Positions 12,102 to 23,945 of a DNA stretch of 64,000 nucleotides are shown piece by piece. Position 1 is the first letter of the stretch. Every line of letters begins with the position of its first letter. The translations under genes were made by a program, and so were the position numbers. The DNA is from Membranipora membranacea (taxonomy: Eukaryota > Bryozoa > Gymnolaemata > Cheilostomatida > Membraniporidae). The notes under the pieces are model-generated. The model was not told the origin of the DNA and ran no database searches. It saw only the letters and a program-made list of their open reading frames with translations. Where the stretch lies: assembly GCA_914767715.1 (NCBI GenBank), contig OU612070.1, positions 19,764,025-19,828,024 of the forward strand, given 5' to 3'.

Positions 12102-15100
12102 ATGGAAACCTGTTATCTAGTAGCTCTTCTGATGGTGAGTAAAGTTATATTTTGTTATCTTTGTATTGCTGTAGAAGATTCAAAAATAAACGGTGGCACG
12201 CCAATCCAATGGTTCGAAAAATAATCATGTTTATAACCAAGTTATAGGTGAGTAAATTTACTCATAAGTGTCCATTTTTCTACCATAGCGAGTGTTCGAA
12301 TGTGAGGTCCAGCTCCCAAGTTCAGAGTTCAGTAGATAGATATGAGGCAGTGCCAGGAAAGACATCAAGTCTACCTGCCAAAGTGTACATCATGCCATCA
12401 AATCGTTGAAAAGTAAATTGTGGCGTCTGTCAACAAACTTTTCTTCGCTAATTGGTGTATGAAATTTCAAACTGGGTGTGTAATCTCTTTGAATTTTTAG
12501 CCTCTGCTCTTATTTGGTAGGTCTAGGAAACTTTCCTAATCACCAGTAGCAGTACTAGTATGTTATTTTGAGGATATGCTGGATTGTTCACATGTCACCT
12601 AGACAGTAATAGATTTCTTCAAAATGTAAATTACTATGCTAGTACAACCTGATCAAATTGAAAGATGATCTTGTACTGTAGTCCCATCTGCAGTTTGATA
12701 ACTCTCAGTTTTCAAACTAGTGTCCTAGTCTCCCATTTCATTTAACCCAAACACCTCAATTTTCATCTAGGTCCCACTTTTTCTCAGCGTCAGTGCTCAA
12801 ACATTCCTCCGGCTACCTTCTCATTCACTGCTCACCGTTGACAGAACGTACACCAATATCTATAGCCTTATAACATGCAGTGACTTATGTTCCAAGACCA
12901 AGAACTCTGGATGTGTTTCATGGTGGTACAGCTCGGTCAATCTTACATGTGAAGTCTCTATGTCTTCTGCTGTTTTGACATCTGATGCAAATCTGGGCTC
13001 CTCAGTATATCAGGTCAAAGGTAAATTAACAACATACCATAGAATTTAGTAGTTTTTACGCCTAAATGTGCAGGGGTGGGACGATTCCTAATACTAACCG
13101 TAGTTTTTTCCCAGAAGTGCTACTCATATTTTCATGTAAAATTATTGCATTAATTCTTCAGAACTTACTTCCAGACTTAACATTGCTGAAGCTTTTTGGT
13201 AGTCTAAAAGTTTGAGTTTTTTCTCACAAGATTCAGCCATATATTTTTCATGTGACATTTCTATGGCAAATCTAAAAGAAACATTCAGCTTGACAATAAT
13301 TTAATTTGTAGCCCATATACATTACTTTTCAGCAATTATACCTGATGGATACTATTACAATGAGTACTCAGGATCTTGTTATAAGAAGGTTGCTTTGATG
13401 AAGTCATGGTCTGATCATAAAACATATTGTAGAGAAGTGCTGGGAGACTTGGCAGCAGAGTTCCTCACAGAGGAGTCCTTCAACTGGCTCAAAATGCTCC
13501 ATAATCATATTGGAGGTAGTAATTTTTTTGGTTGGACAAAGTTATTCTTCATAAATGCAATTGACAAAAAGGAAGGAAGTCATACAAAGACCAGCAGGGT
13601 TGCTCAATATGATTAATGTAAAACAACTTATTAACAAGATTTGGATAAAAACAAGCCCTTAACACCCTTATATTTTCAAACTAGCTGTTTGATAAGATCA
13701 GACACTCTCTCAACAAAAACACAGACCTATTGGGGCTATAGTCCAGTCAATCTAAAGCTATGCCTCACCTGTTGTCAAACAGTCAGCCATGTATGTATTT
13801 ATCAGGTTGGGATAAATTCACATGGAAACATGGTGTTTAACACCCCCATTACCCCTTCATGTTAGATAATCAAAATGTTAAATAACAAGCTAAAGTCAAA
13901 AGGTCATCCTTATTGCACATGCGCACTTTGAGTATCTGGACAATTGAAACACTAACCAAGAGGTAGGAGCACACAACTGCTCACAAAATCAGCTTTTTTC
14001 AGATCACAAGCAATTCTGTTAGTTGTCTTATTTCTTGATGGAGATGCACAACTACAATTTAGAATGCACATTTGAGCAGAACAAGGGGTTTTGAATTACA
14101 AATAAGGAGTTTTTGTATGTACACACATTTTTCTGTGCTCCATTGGCTGCCAAACAGAGATCAGAAGTGTATTATCCCTTTAAGTTTGAGTTCCTTCTCA
14201 CACAATTTTCCAGCCATATATTTTGTCATGTGACATTTCTATGGCAAATCTAAAAAAACATTCAGCTTGACAATATTTTAACTTGTCGCCCATCCCCATT
14301 ACTTTTTAGCAATAATACCTGATGGTTACCATTACAATGAGTACTCAGGATCTTGTTATAAGAAGGTTGCTTTGATGAAGTCATGGCCTGATCATAGAAC
14401 ATATTGTAGAGAAGTGCTTGGAGACTTGGCCGCAGAGTTTCACACAGAGGAGTCCTTCAACTGGCTCAAAATGCTCCATAATCATATTGGAGGTAGTAAT
14501 TTTTTTGTTTGGACAAAATTGTTCTTCATAAATGCAATTGAGATCAATTTTCAGAGTTTGAATGTCATCTAGCATGCATACTGAAGAGGCAGGTGCTGAA
14601 TAATGCGAGGAAAATAGGAAGTCATACAAAGACCAGCAGGGTGGATTAATATGATTAATGTAAACAACTTATTGACAAGATGTGTCTAAAAACAAGCCCT
14701 TAACACCGTTATATTTTCAAACTAGCTGTTCGATAAGATCAGACACTCTCTCAACAAAAACATAGATCTATTGGGGCTAAAGTCCAGTCAATCTAAAGCT
14801 ATGCCTCACCTGTTGTCGAACAGTCAGCCATGTATGTATTTATCAGGTTGGGATAAATTCACATGGAAACATGGTGTTTAACACCCCCATTACCCTTTCA
14901 TGTTAGATAATCAAAATAGTTGTTTGTTAGAATCGGACACAGTCTCAACGGAAAAAACTTGCCTAGTATGGCTGTAGTTCAGTCAATCCACAGCTATGCC
15001 TGATTTTTCTTCCAGGTTGGGATAATCTCTACACAAGTTTGAGAAATAATAATGCACTAGGTTGGCGATGGACTATTACCCAGCCTCTTCTGAACTACAG

Positions 15101-15254
15101 CTCTTTGTGGCTACAAGATGAACCAGGTGCGGGAAGTTATTGTGCTGTGACTGATAGCTCGGAAAGTGGAGAGCTCGGCATGAGGGTCATCAGTAGTAGC
15201 TGTAATGAATTGCATGAGTTTATATGTGAGAAGACAAACTGTATAACTAACTGA
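12102..15254 (+). CDS. Secreted PAN/apple plus C-type lectin protein (copy A) with a duplicated lectin exon
   Basis: Exons: 12102-12134 (METCYLVALLM, signal peptide start), 12771-13020 (end of signal, then PAN/apple), 13333-13515 or 14310-14492 (first half of the lectin domain), 15016-15254 (second half, TGA 15252-15254). With one middle exon the product is about 230 residues. The PAN part shows RLPSHSLLTV and a C-x3-C-x7-C-x11-C core (LITCSDLC ... CVSWWY ... CEVS). The lectin half carries GSCYKK, TYCREVLGD and AAEF; the last exon has LYTSLRN, LWLQDEPG, SYCAVT and FICEK. The usual EPN/QPD and WND calcium motifs are absent, so sugar binding of the classic kind is doubtful. It heads an array of six related copies. 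No membrane segment is seen, so it is probably secreted. Confidence 0.85.
13205..14918 (+). repeat. Intragenic tandem duplication carrying a half-lectin exon
   Basis: About 13205-13880 is repeated at about 14182-14918. Each copy holds a 183 bp exon (13333-13515 and 14310-14492) with an acceptor and a GTAGT donor. Both are phase 1 at each end. A further partial copy of the downstream intron part lies at about 14918-15010. Copy 2 has an extra block near 14535-14615. The two exons differ by only a few residues, for example FLTEES against FHTEES and YYYNE against YHYNE. Confidence 0.88.
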
Positions 15255-15744
15255 GACATCTTATTGCTGTGCACCCAAAAAAACTAAACATGAAAGTTTT
15301 GATACTGGGACACTGAGATCTATTCAAAATTAGTTATACAAAGCAATCAAGTCATTGAAATGTCTACGTCCAATACTGCAAAAGAAGTGCTCATAGGAAA
15401 AAACTCCTCTGTGATTTAGCACAAATTTCTAATTTGAATGCATATACATCATTCATTCAAACAAACTGCAGCTTTCAGCTTGGTTCAGACATCATTGTTT
15501 TCTACCAAATATATTTTACTGATCATGCTGATTGTCCAGATAAAAAGTGCTTACAATAGACTCACTAATAATCCTAGACAGGACACCATATACAGCTGAA
15601 GTAGGGCACTTTATTGTGGGGCGACGTAACCTTGAAAGCTCCCCCAATGGGATTCGAAATGATAGATCTTGCGTCACTTATCGCTAATTAGCATTCCCGC
15701 TATTCACTACTCAGAGTTGTGTTCTCTTGTCCCATAGCTCATTC
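15255..15744. other. Intergenic spacer after lectin copy A
   Basis: Non-coding. From about 15640 there is a stretch with AAGCTCCCCCA and GGGATTCGAAAT, a decayed copy of the SINE head described just downstream. Confidence 0.4.
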
Positions 15745-16055
15745 CACTGCAACATTGCCACCCTATGCAACACAGCGTACGTAGTAGGGTTCTTGGCCTT
15801 ACATGGCCCATTGCTGGGACCCCTTGTAGTGAGTTTTTAACTGTCTTTCCAGCTTGTCACATATCTTTCCATGAGTCAGTCAGAAGACAAGTACACAGAA
15901 GAGGTATACACCTGAGGGTGATTGGGGCTGGAACAATTAATCTTGAAAGCTTTCCCAGTGGGGTTCGAACCCACAACTCTTGCGGCACCAATCGCCTGGC
16001 AGTGAATAGTGAGCCCGTTAACCGATTGCGCCATCTCACCATCCCCAAAAAAGAA
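15745..16055 (-). mobile_element. tRNA-derived SINE, family with GATGGTGAGATGGCGC head
   Basis: On the minus strand the A box region (GGCGCAATCGGTTAAC, near 16031-16016) and B box (GGGTTCGAACCC, 15972-15961) are intact. The body follows with GCTGGGAC-like and GGTGTATACCTC blocks. Related copies lie at 18228-18345, 47070-47240 and 47410-47760. Open frames here on both strands (15765-16076, 15857-16079) are SINE sequence, not genes. Confidence 0.78.
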
Positions 16056-16619
16056 TTGGTTGATGACGCAAATTAGCATGCCCGCTATTCACTACTCAGA
16101 GTGATGTCCTCTCGGCTATTCAAATCTTTTGCAGGGGTTTTTGTATAGGCTTGTTAAACTCTATTGAATAGGGTATATAATGCATGACTACATGTCTGCG
16201 GAGGTGCTGTGCGAGCATCATTAAACAACAGCCCAATATACCACCAGATTGCTAATTCGTGATGGTCATCTCATACAAGTGACTGTCTGCTGATAACCGA
16301 AACATAACATGTAAATTTTGTTCTATAGATGTCCCTAGAGTTTGAGAATGCAAGTTGCAATTGCCATCTGAAAGCTGTGATCCACATTTTGAGATATTTT
16401 TTTAAATCAATAGGATTAGATTTCTTGAATCACATTAACAAAAGGCATAAGCAATGAAAGATTACCCATAAAATATCGACATATGTCATAAAGACATTCA
16501 TTTTAAATTGAGATTTTTAGATTAAGTCTTTACCCTCTGTAGTGTACTTTAATTATGTAGTATAATAATACGAAGTCCTGAAGGCAACAAGAGACAGAGG
16601 TACACATACTTTTTAATTC

Positions 16620-16806
16620 TTCATCAGTTGTGAATATTGATTCATGAAGCAAGTGACACCGGGTATAAGGCTCAACATTGGAGGTTTTCTTCATTACAGT
16701 GAACAAAATGATTGTTTGATTGTCAGGCTACAGCAGTTGCTCAAAGTTTCAGTTATACGGATCATAATCCACATTAATGCTGACTCAGATGTTAATAGGG
16801 AGAAAA
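16620..16806 (+). promoter_or_regulatory. Upstream region shared by lectin copies B and E
   Basis: The stretch CATCAGTTGTGAATATTGATT (cut: CATCAGTTGTGAA), then TTTTCTTCATT and GCTACAGCA, is mirrored in order at about 29527-29706 before copy E. In both places a short ATGGGCAA signal exon follows. This is a conserved 5' flank, so it may hold the promoter and 5' leader. No defined factor site is claimed. Confidence 0.4.
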
Positions 16807-17547
16807 ATGGGCAACATAGACTGTTTGAGTCTGGTAAGTGTCTTTCTAATGTATTTTTTAAGTTTTGCCCTTCTGTTCGTGTTCAATATAGGTCTAGGAT
16901 ATTGGCCCAATCACCAGTAGGAGTGCTAGTGTGTTAAATTGAGGATTTATGCCAAAGTTTTCACCTGTCACAAAGATCGTAATAGATTTCTTCAAAATGA
17001 AAATTCCTATGCTAGTTCAACCTGATTGGCAATGTCTATAGTTTCTGGCAGAGAGTTCCAGCAGAGAAGAATTAGAAGCTGTTCCTATATAAATATAGAT
17101 TTTTCAACCTTTTTTAATAACAATGGATCAAATTGAGAGATTATCTGGAACTGCAATCAAGTATGAAAAATATGATAAAAAGCTTTATATAAATTCAGTT
17201 TATATAATTAAAGTGAGGGTGGCTGCAGGAATACAAACTACAGCTCCATTCTGAACCCTATTGCAAATTGATAACTCTTTCTTATTTTCCGGATAATGAC
17301 CTGGTCTGCGGTTCCATTTAACCCATGTAATTTAATTTTCATTCGGGTCTCACTTATTTCCGGAGTCAGTGCTCAGACATTCGTCCGATTACCTTCTCAC
17401 ACACTGCTCACCGTTGAACAAACATACACTGATATCTACAGTCTGATAACATGCATTGACTTATGCTCAAAGATCCATTACTCTCGATGTGTTTCGTGGT
17501 GGTACAGCTCGGTTAATCGTTCTGTGTATTTTACCACAAATCAATAA
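16807..17547 (+). pseudogene. Broken PAN/C-type lectin copy B
   Basis: A 9-codon signal exon (16807-16833, MGNIDCLSL, GTAAG donor) is followed by a PAN exon body from 17347. That body is close to copy A (RLPSHTLLTV, SLITCIDLC, CVSWWYSSVN). The AG acceptor expected at 17345-17346 reads GG. After SVN the exon departs from its paralogues and stops at TAA 17545-17547, before the fourth core cysteine. No lectin exons follow before copy C. The intron also matches copy A intron 1 (TAATAGATTTCTTCAAAATG). It is most likely a dead, truncated duplicate. Confidence 0.75.
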
Positions 17548-18039
17548 ATTCAAACTGTATCAGTATTATTTCTGATGCATCTCCGTTGCTTTTTGAAAAC
17601 CATATCTTTTACTCTGCAGCTGTGCATAAGATGTGATATGCTATTATTTATTCAGGACGCGTTTGAAGCGTTTGAAGAGTTGCAATCCCATTACTAAGTG
17701 AAATCAATAATTACAATGACAGGATATTTAGGGAAATGAAATTTGTTAGAAATCTAGGATGTTGAGTGTTTTGAATTTCTATATGACAGTTCATTGATAC
17801 CTAGATACCCATTAAAATAAGGAAATAGATACAGGGTGTTAACTTAAGTTCAAACGGTTTTGCACTGGTGAGCAATGTTTACCCACAAGATTAATCTCGT
17901 AAAAGCCAGGAAGTGACAGAGAAATCTCATTAAACAGGCTATCATGGAAATAAAATGCCATATTGAATCACATTAGTTACCATGATTGCATACAACTGAT
18001 GCAACATCAGAAGCAGAGGGAGTTTTTTCTCAGACAGAG
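17548..18039. other. Spacer before lectin copy C
   Basis: Non-coding; a minus-strand frame at 17942-18136 lies opposite the copy C signal exon and shows no domain. Confidence 0.45.
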
Positions 18040-21000
18040 ATGGATATCTCTCATCTAGTTCTGCTGATGGTATGCTGCTATTTTTTGTTTCACTTTCCAA
18101 TTTTTGGGTTATTAAAGTAGCAAATATTGTATCCACAGTTCTTTAATGTCTTATTGTCAGATGACAGTTTAGATTGTGCTTAAATTTTCCTGCTGATTTC
18201 TTGAATGGTCAAAGGTTATCATGAGGAACAATCAACCTTGAACGCTCCCCCAGTGGAACTTTAGCCCACAACTCCTGCGGCGCAAATCACCTGGTATTTA
18301 ATAGTCAGCGCACTAACAGATTGCGCCATCTCACCATCCCAACAAAGAATGGATTGATGGCGCTTATTCCAATGCCCGCTTTTCACTACTCAGAGTTGTG
18401 TTCTCTTATCCTACAGCACATACCATTGCTAGGATAAAACATCTTCTTAAGTTGAATGATATAAGGGCCCAGCGATATATGTTACATGGAAATTTAAAGG
18501 TTTCAACTACATTAAAATATTGATGTTGCCAAAAAGGCAACAAATGTTTGACTTGATGCTGAGCTGTGCCTGATGTTAAGGCTAGGCTAAACTGTGAAGT
18601 TTAAATCATTTAAGTTATTTTCCAGTTTGATACTAAACATATTTTAGAATATGTCTATGAGCCTATCTAAATGATCAAAATATCTTTATATTATAAACTC
18701 ACTTATTCCTAATTCAAAATTGATAGGTTGCTCATTGTCTGCTGCCATAAAATAGCCTGAAATCACCGATCATAATTGCCTTATGAAACAACAGTCTTTT
18801 CCAATGAAATTAATAATTACTCGGGCTAGAAATCAGAAGTCATTGCTTGATCATTGCATGTTTAATATTCATTCAGGTCCCAGTGGCATTAAGTCTGATC
18901 TCTCAAACATACATCCGTTTACCATCTTCCACGTTGCTAACTGTGGAAAGAGTGATCACTGAAAGCCGTAGTGTTATTTCCTGTGGTGAATCATGTATGA
19001 GGGCCAAGAATCCTGCATGCTTTACTTGGAGGTACAGCTCTGTGACTCGCATGTGTGAAGTTTCTTCAACATCTGCTGTAGCTGAAACGTCTTCTCCTCT
19101 GCAGGAGGGCCCTGTTGTGTATCAAGTCAGCAGTACCACAGAGTATGGTAAGCTATTAAGCAATATACGTTCATTACGCTATATTCTTCTATTTGTTAAA
19201 TCGATATAGCATTCTGCTGGGATTTTAAGCGCTAGTCTTAATCCTGGAACGTAAGGTATAGTAACAACATCAACAAATCATGTTGTTTTATATATCAAAC
19301 GAAAGCTCTCAACACAATCAAGAAAAACTCATTTTTTATGTGTTTCACTTCATATGCCGCATTGTCACCTCCATCATGAATCCTAAAGATGCAAGCCTGT
19401 TCTCATATTAACTTTTGAACTGTTAGTGATCAATTCTAACATTCTCACATATAACACATCTGACTACAATTTCGTTGTCCTAGGGCAGCTGTGGGTTACC
19501 TGCAGCCTTTTGCCAGTGCGGCCTAATAGGTAATATTTTGTGGCCTAGTTGTGGCCTTATGTCTGTGAAAATCATACACTCAAGTTTTAGCTGTCTTGTG
19601 GATGTCCAAGTATGCGCATTACCCTCTCCAAGCACAATTCATTATTGAGATATCAAAATATTGGCTTTCTGCATCAATTATGCGCCAAGTTACTTACATG
19701 TTAGCAACTCAAGGAAATTCCCAAGCCATTCTACACAAAATCATCATAAAGGTACTGGCACCAATGACTTTTTCATGAGCTTCCATTTGAATATATACCC
19801 CGACCAGTGAAGACATTTTTCGTAACATTGTGAGAGAAAAGCAATGTTATCAATTTTCCACCTTTACAAGTGCTCCGGCATTTAGGCTGAAATTTTCCAG
19901 ATTGAATCTCATTGACAAGTATGCAATTATTTACCGCACCTCTTGAGCGCCCATCCTGCCCTTTGCCCTACTGCTTGAAACACTGGGAAACGTCATGTAC
20001 ACAACCGTATCCCAGACACAAAACCTCAGTAGATTAGATAAACATGATAAAGTAGTTCTGTTAAACTGATGCGAGTTGATAAATCTGATGCTTATTGCAA
20101 CATTACAATAACATTTTTATCGACACATAAATTTGCTTTATATTGCGTAAAGTAGACAGAGCGAAATTATACCTCGCATTTCAAGTTTATGCCAAAAAAT
20201 ATGTTGTGGCATTTCGTGTTGATTCAGCATGAAATGCGGCTTTCTTCAAAAAAAAGTTGCCCACCCAGTTTTTAGGGTATATTCTCATTGATTTTGTGAA
20301 ATTAGTACATCTATGCTATTTTTAGTAAAAATAGGTATGAACAGATCACAAGTAAGCTGTATAATTGGCCTTATTGCAGTATAAAATTTGGTCACCCAAC
20401 TAGGACAAGATGTAACCAGCTTGGATTATGCTTTCGATAAACCGTCCTGGATGTTATGTCGGAAGAAAATTGATTACTAAGAACGTGTCTTTTGAGGGAG
20501 GAAATATGGTAGCCTTATGAGTTGTTTTCATTCCGACATAAGAGCCATATAATTTCTCCAAACGCCGATCAAGCTCATCTTGTGATAGCGGATTGACAAG
20601 TTCAAGTTCACCCATTTCGAACTATGTCCTGATAAGATCACGGGCAATATTTTGTATAAGTATTCAAAGTTAAATTGGTAGTAGGAGATCGTTTAAGTAT
20701 GTGACAGAAAAAAATTTGATTCTAACTTTATTTGTTTGGAAGTGATCCCTAGAACAGCCAAATTATATGTAGAATGATAACATTTTGCCATTAACATGGC
20801 GCCGTTGAAAATTGGTTTTCTGCATTCCTGACATCGAGAGCTTTTCAATGGTATTTAAATTGATGCTGGTTTTTTTGCCGTTACATTAACTATTCATTTG
20901 TAACTAACAATTGATTTGGCACATAAGACTAAGACTATCATCTATGAGCATGAAAAATGCAGCTTGAATTGTATCTTTTTTTGCAGAAATACCTGATGGA

Positions 21001-21833
21001 TACTTTTACAATGAAGTGACAGGTTCTTGTTATACAAAGATTGATTTGGCTAAGAACTTCTTTGACGCTAGAGATTATTGTAGTGATGAGCTGGGGATTA
21101 CGGCTGCAGAGTTCCACACAGAAGAATCCTTTAGTTGGCTTCATGAGATTCACAATAACGAGGGAGGTAAGTACAATATTGTGTACAGCCCATCAGCTTA
21201 TGTATCACTGGGCACACCACTTTGAAGTCAATACCTTCAATGTCTATTTTTAAATTGAAACTCATTTGACAGCAATGTAGGCCAGGTGAAACTGATGTGG
21301 GAGATTTTACTATAGACCAACAGGACAATTTGAATTATTGAAGGATCAACCTAGACTTTGTGAGGTTATGGGTTTTCATTTATTTTATGACAAAACGGAT
21401 ACATAGATTTTGAAAAGATTTTGATAAATAAGTCTTCACAAGTGTGTGTATGATATGGGCATCGATACCATGATATCCTTTTCTGTGAGATAATAACCAT
21501 TTACACATGGAAAATTTCAAAACCATGTGTGCTTTGATGGCGACATCACACAGGAACATATAAGATCTTCTAACAGTGTGTATTTACTTGATAGGTTGGA
21601 ATGATCTCTACATTGGCTTGAGAAATGGTGGAGGAAATGGTTGGAAGTGGACCGGTTCTGGATCTTCCCTGAGCTACAGTTCACTGTGGCTGTCAGGGGA
21701 ACCATCTGGGGGCAGCTGGTGTGCAGTCACTGATACATCAGGAAGTGATGAGTTCGGAATGCGAGTAATCGATGGCTGCGGTGAATTAAAAGGGTTCATA
21801 TGTGAGATGAAAAACTGCACTTCAGCCTTTTGA
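18040..21833 (+). CDS. Secreted PAN/apple plus C-type lectin protein (copy C)
   Basis: Exons 18040-18069 (MDISHLVLLM), 18877-19147, 20987-21166 and 21595-21833 join in phases 0, 1 and 1 to give about 240 residues ending at TGA 21831-21833. The signal peptide spans exons 1 and 2 (VPVALSLISQ). The PAN exon has RLPSSTLLTV and the cysteine core (VISCGESC ... CFTWRY ... CEVSS), and is slightly longer than in copy A because of an insert before VVYQV. The lectin half has GSCYTKI, DYCSDELG and AAEFHTEES; the last exon has LYIGLRN, GWKW, LWLSGEPSGG, SWCAVT, EFGMRVI and FICEM. GEPSG replaces the calcium-binding EPN. All splice sites are GT-AG. It is the cleanest copy in the array. Confidence 0.87.
18228..18345 (-). 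mobile_element. Decayed SINE in copy C intron 1
   Basis: The minus-strand head GGTGAGATGGCGCAATCTGT and the NATTTGCGCCGCAGGAG-type block match the SINE at 15745-16055. The B box is damaged (AACTTTAGCCCA on the plus strand). It is inside the first intron of lectin copy C. Confidence 0.65.
19148..20986 (+). other. Long intron 2 of lectin copy C
   Basis: A 1.8 kb intron between the PAN and lectin exons. Short frames such as 19596-19778 show no domain, and I see no mobile element with clear ends. Confidence 0.45.
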
Positions 21834-22416
21834 ACAAGCGATTGCTGCTATTTCACACAATGCTATGCAGCCTGTATTAGTCTTCAGACTCAATTCGGGT
21901 TGTAACAGTTCGGACCACCTTATTTTGTTTACAATACACAGTGTGTATTTTCCTACTCAACAAAAAATTTTCGCGTTTTTAAAAATTTGAACAGCAAGGT
22001 CATGCCTCACCTGGAATCGGACATGAGTTCTACTGGTCCAATTTTCTCAATTCTTCATTCAATTCTTTCTATGTTTAGGGATTTTCAAAATCTCAATATT
22101 TTTTTTGTATTACTTTGCATGATTGCATTTGATATTTAAATAAAATTGAACTCGCTGGTGCCAATGAAAATGCAAAGGTGCGGTCAATGCCTTGCCACCC
22201 TTTATTAGTAGCGACATCAGAATTGACAACACAATCAATGCAAACGCCCCCACCATTACTTAGGCTAGCTACCTACTAAAATGGGCATTAATTTAACACT
22301 TTTAGTATAGCATAGTCTTTGTATTTAGGTGCCATGGTTTAAAGAGCCTTACTAAGATCTATAAAAATGAAGTTATCAAATATGAAAAGACAGATATTGT
22401 GTTTCTTCGGAAGCGC
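21834..22416. other. Spacer between copy C and the foldback element
   Basis: AT-rich, non-coding. Nothing supported. Confidence 0.45.
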
Positions 22417-23290
22417 GACAACTTGGCCCGAGCCAAACTTGGCCCGAGCCAAACTTGGCCCGAGCCAAACTTGGACAGAGCCAAACTTAGCCCCAAATAT
22501 AAAACTTGGCCCGATGCAATGAAACTTGGCCCCAATTAGTAAAACTTGGCCCCAATTACTGAAACTTGGCCCCAAGTAGTAAAACTTGGCCCTCAGTACT
22601 GAAACTTGGCCCCAATTAGTAACACTTGGCCCCATGCAATGAAACTTGGCCCCCAAGTAGTAAAACTTGGCCCCAAATATAAAACTTGGCCCCAAATAGT
22701 AAAGCTTGGCCCCAAATATGAAACTTGGCCCCAAATATGAAACTTGGCCCCATATGCTGAAACTTGGCCCCAAGTAGTAAAACTTGGCCCTCAGTACTGA
22801 AACTTGGCCTCAATTAGTAAAACTTGGCCCCGTGCAATGGAACTTGGCCCCAAGTAGTAAAACTTGGCCCCAAATATAAAACTCGGCCCCAAGTAGTAAA
22901 ACTTGGCCCCATATACTGAAACTTGGCCCCAAGTAGTAAAAATTGGCCCTCAGTACTGAAACTTGGCCTCAATTAGTAAAACTTGGCCCCATGCAATGAA
23001 ACTTGGCCCCAAATATAAAACTCGGCCCCATGTACTGAAACTTGGCCCCAATTAGTAAAACTAGGCCCCAAATATAAAACTTGGCCCCATGTACTGAAAC
23101 TTGGCCCAAATTAGTAAAACTTGGCCCCTCATATAAAACTTGGCCCCAATTAGTAAAGCTTGGCCCCGGTTAGTAAAACTTGGCCCCAAATATGAAACTT
23201 GGCCCAATGCAATGAAACTTGGCCCGAAATATAAAACTTGGCCTCATGTACTGAAAAGTTGCCTCAATTACTAAAACTTGGCCCCATGCA
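22417..23290 (+). repeat. Left minisatellite arm
   Basis: Tandem units AACTTGGCCCC plus 8-10 bp spacers of a few recurring types (AAATATAA, AAGTAGTA, ATGTACTGA, ATGCAATGA, AATTAGTAA), in partly repeating order. The array resumes at 23701-23945 after a nested insertion. Confidence 0.95.
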
Positions 23291-23700
23291 GTGGCGTATA
23301 TTAGCACTCACGGCCCACGGATTTCCGTGAGTGGCTGAATAGCTCAGTGTGTAGAGCGGCCGCCTAATAATCATTGATAATGAGATTGTTGTGGGTTTGA
23401 ATCCCATCAAGGTCAGTTTTTTTTCAAATGGTTGCTTTATAACTGGAGCATTTTTACGTAATCTTCTACTGCTATTGAGTTGTTTTCTGAAAGTACCCAA
23501 CAGCTCAGTGAGCTATTGAAATACCTCTCTGCTTGCACTATTTTGCTACCGATATGCAAAAATTTCCGTGGTGGGAAGGCGCTTAAGCGCCCCTCCCACA
23601 CCCTCCCCGCCACGCCTAAGCCGTGTGGATCGGGCTGGGCCCGATTATTATGCTCATCTCTGAAAAGTCAGTGAGTGAAATTTTTTAGAATATACGCCCC
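23291..23700 (+). mobile_element. Nested element with GGCGTATATT ends and a tRNA-like core
   Basis: A 410 bp block interrupts the left arm. It starts GTGGCGTATATT (23291-23302) and ends AATATACGCCCC (23689-23700), an inverted repeat matching at 11 of 12 positions, with further CACTCAC/GTGAGTG inside. It contains a tRNA-like stretch with A box TAGCTCAGTGTGTAGAG and B box GGGTTTGAATCCC. The rest is GC-rich (CGCCCCTCCCACACCC). It may be a DNA element that captured a SINE head. Confidence 0.7.
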
Positions 23701-23945
23701 TGGCCCCATGTACTGAAACTTGGCCCCAATTAGTAAAACTAGGCCCCAAATATAAAACTTGGCCCCATGTACTGAAATTTGGCCCCAATTAGTAAAACTT
23801 GGCCCCTCATATAAAACTTGGCTCCACGGAATGAAACTTGGTCTCAATTATGAAATCTTGGCCCCAAATATAAAACTTGGCCCCATGAAATGAAACTTGG
23901 CCCCAATTAGTTAAACTTGGCCCATAATATAAAACGTAGCCCAAG

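Noticed and set aside
15765-16079. Frames of 60-100 codons on both strands
   Set aside because: They overlap a SINE with pol III boxes, and similar frames occur in other copies at 47034-47811.
22339-22813. Long minus-strand frames with repeated GAKF and GPSF peptides
   Set aside because: They are read-through of the AACTTGGCCCC minisatellite. The peptide only mirrors the repeat, and equivalent frames exist in the right arm at 25863-26482.
22417-23290. CRISPR array
   Set aside because: Spacers are 8-10 bp, of a few recurring types, and the host is an animal. This is a minisatellite.
23331-23415. Functional tRNA gene inside the foldback arm
   Set aside because: A and B boxes are present, but the acceptor and anticodon stems do not pair properly and the block lies inside a mobile element.
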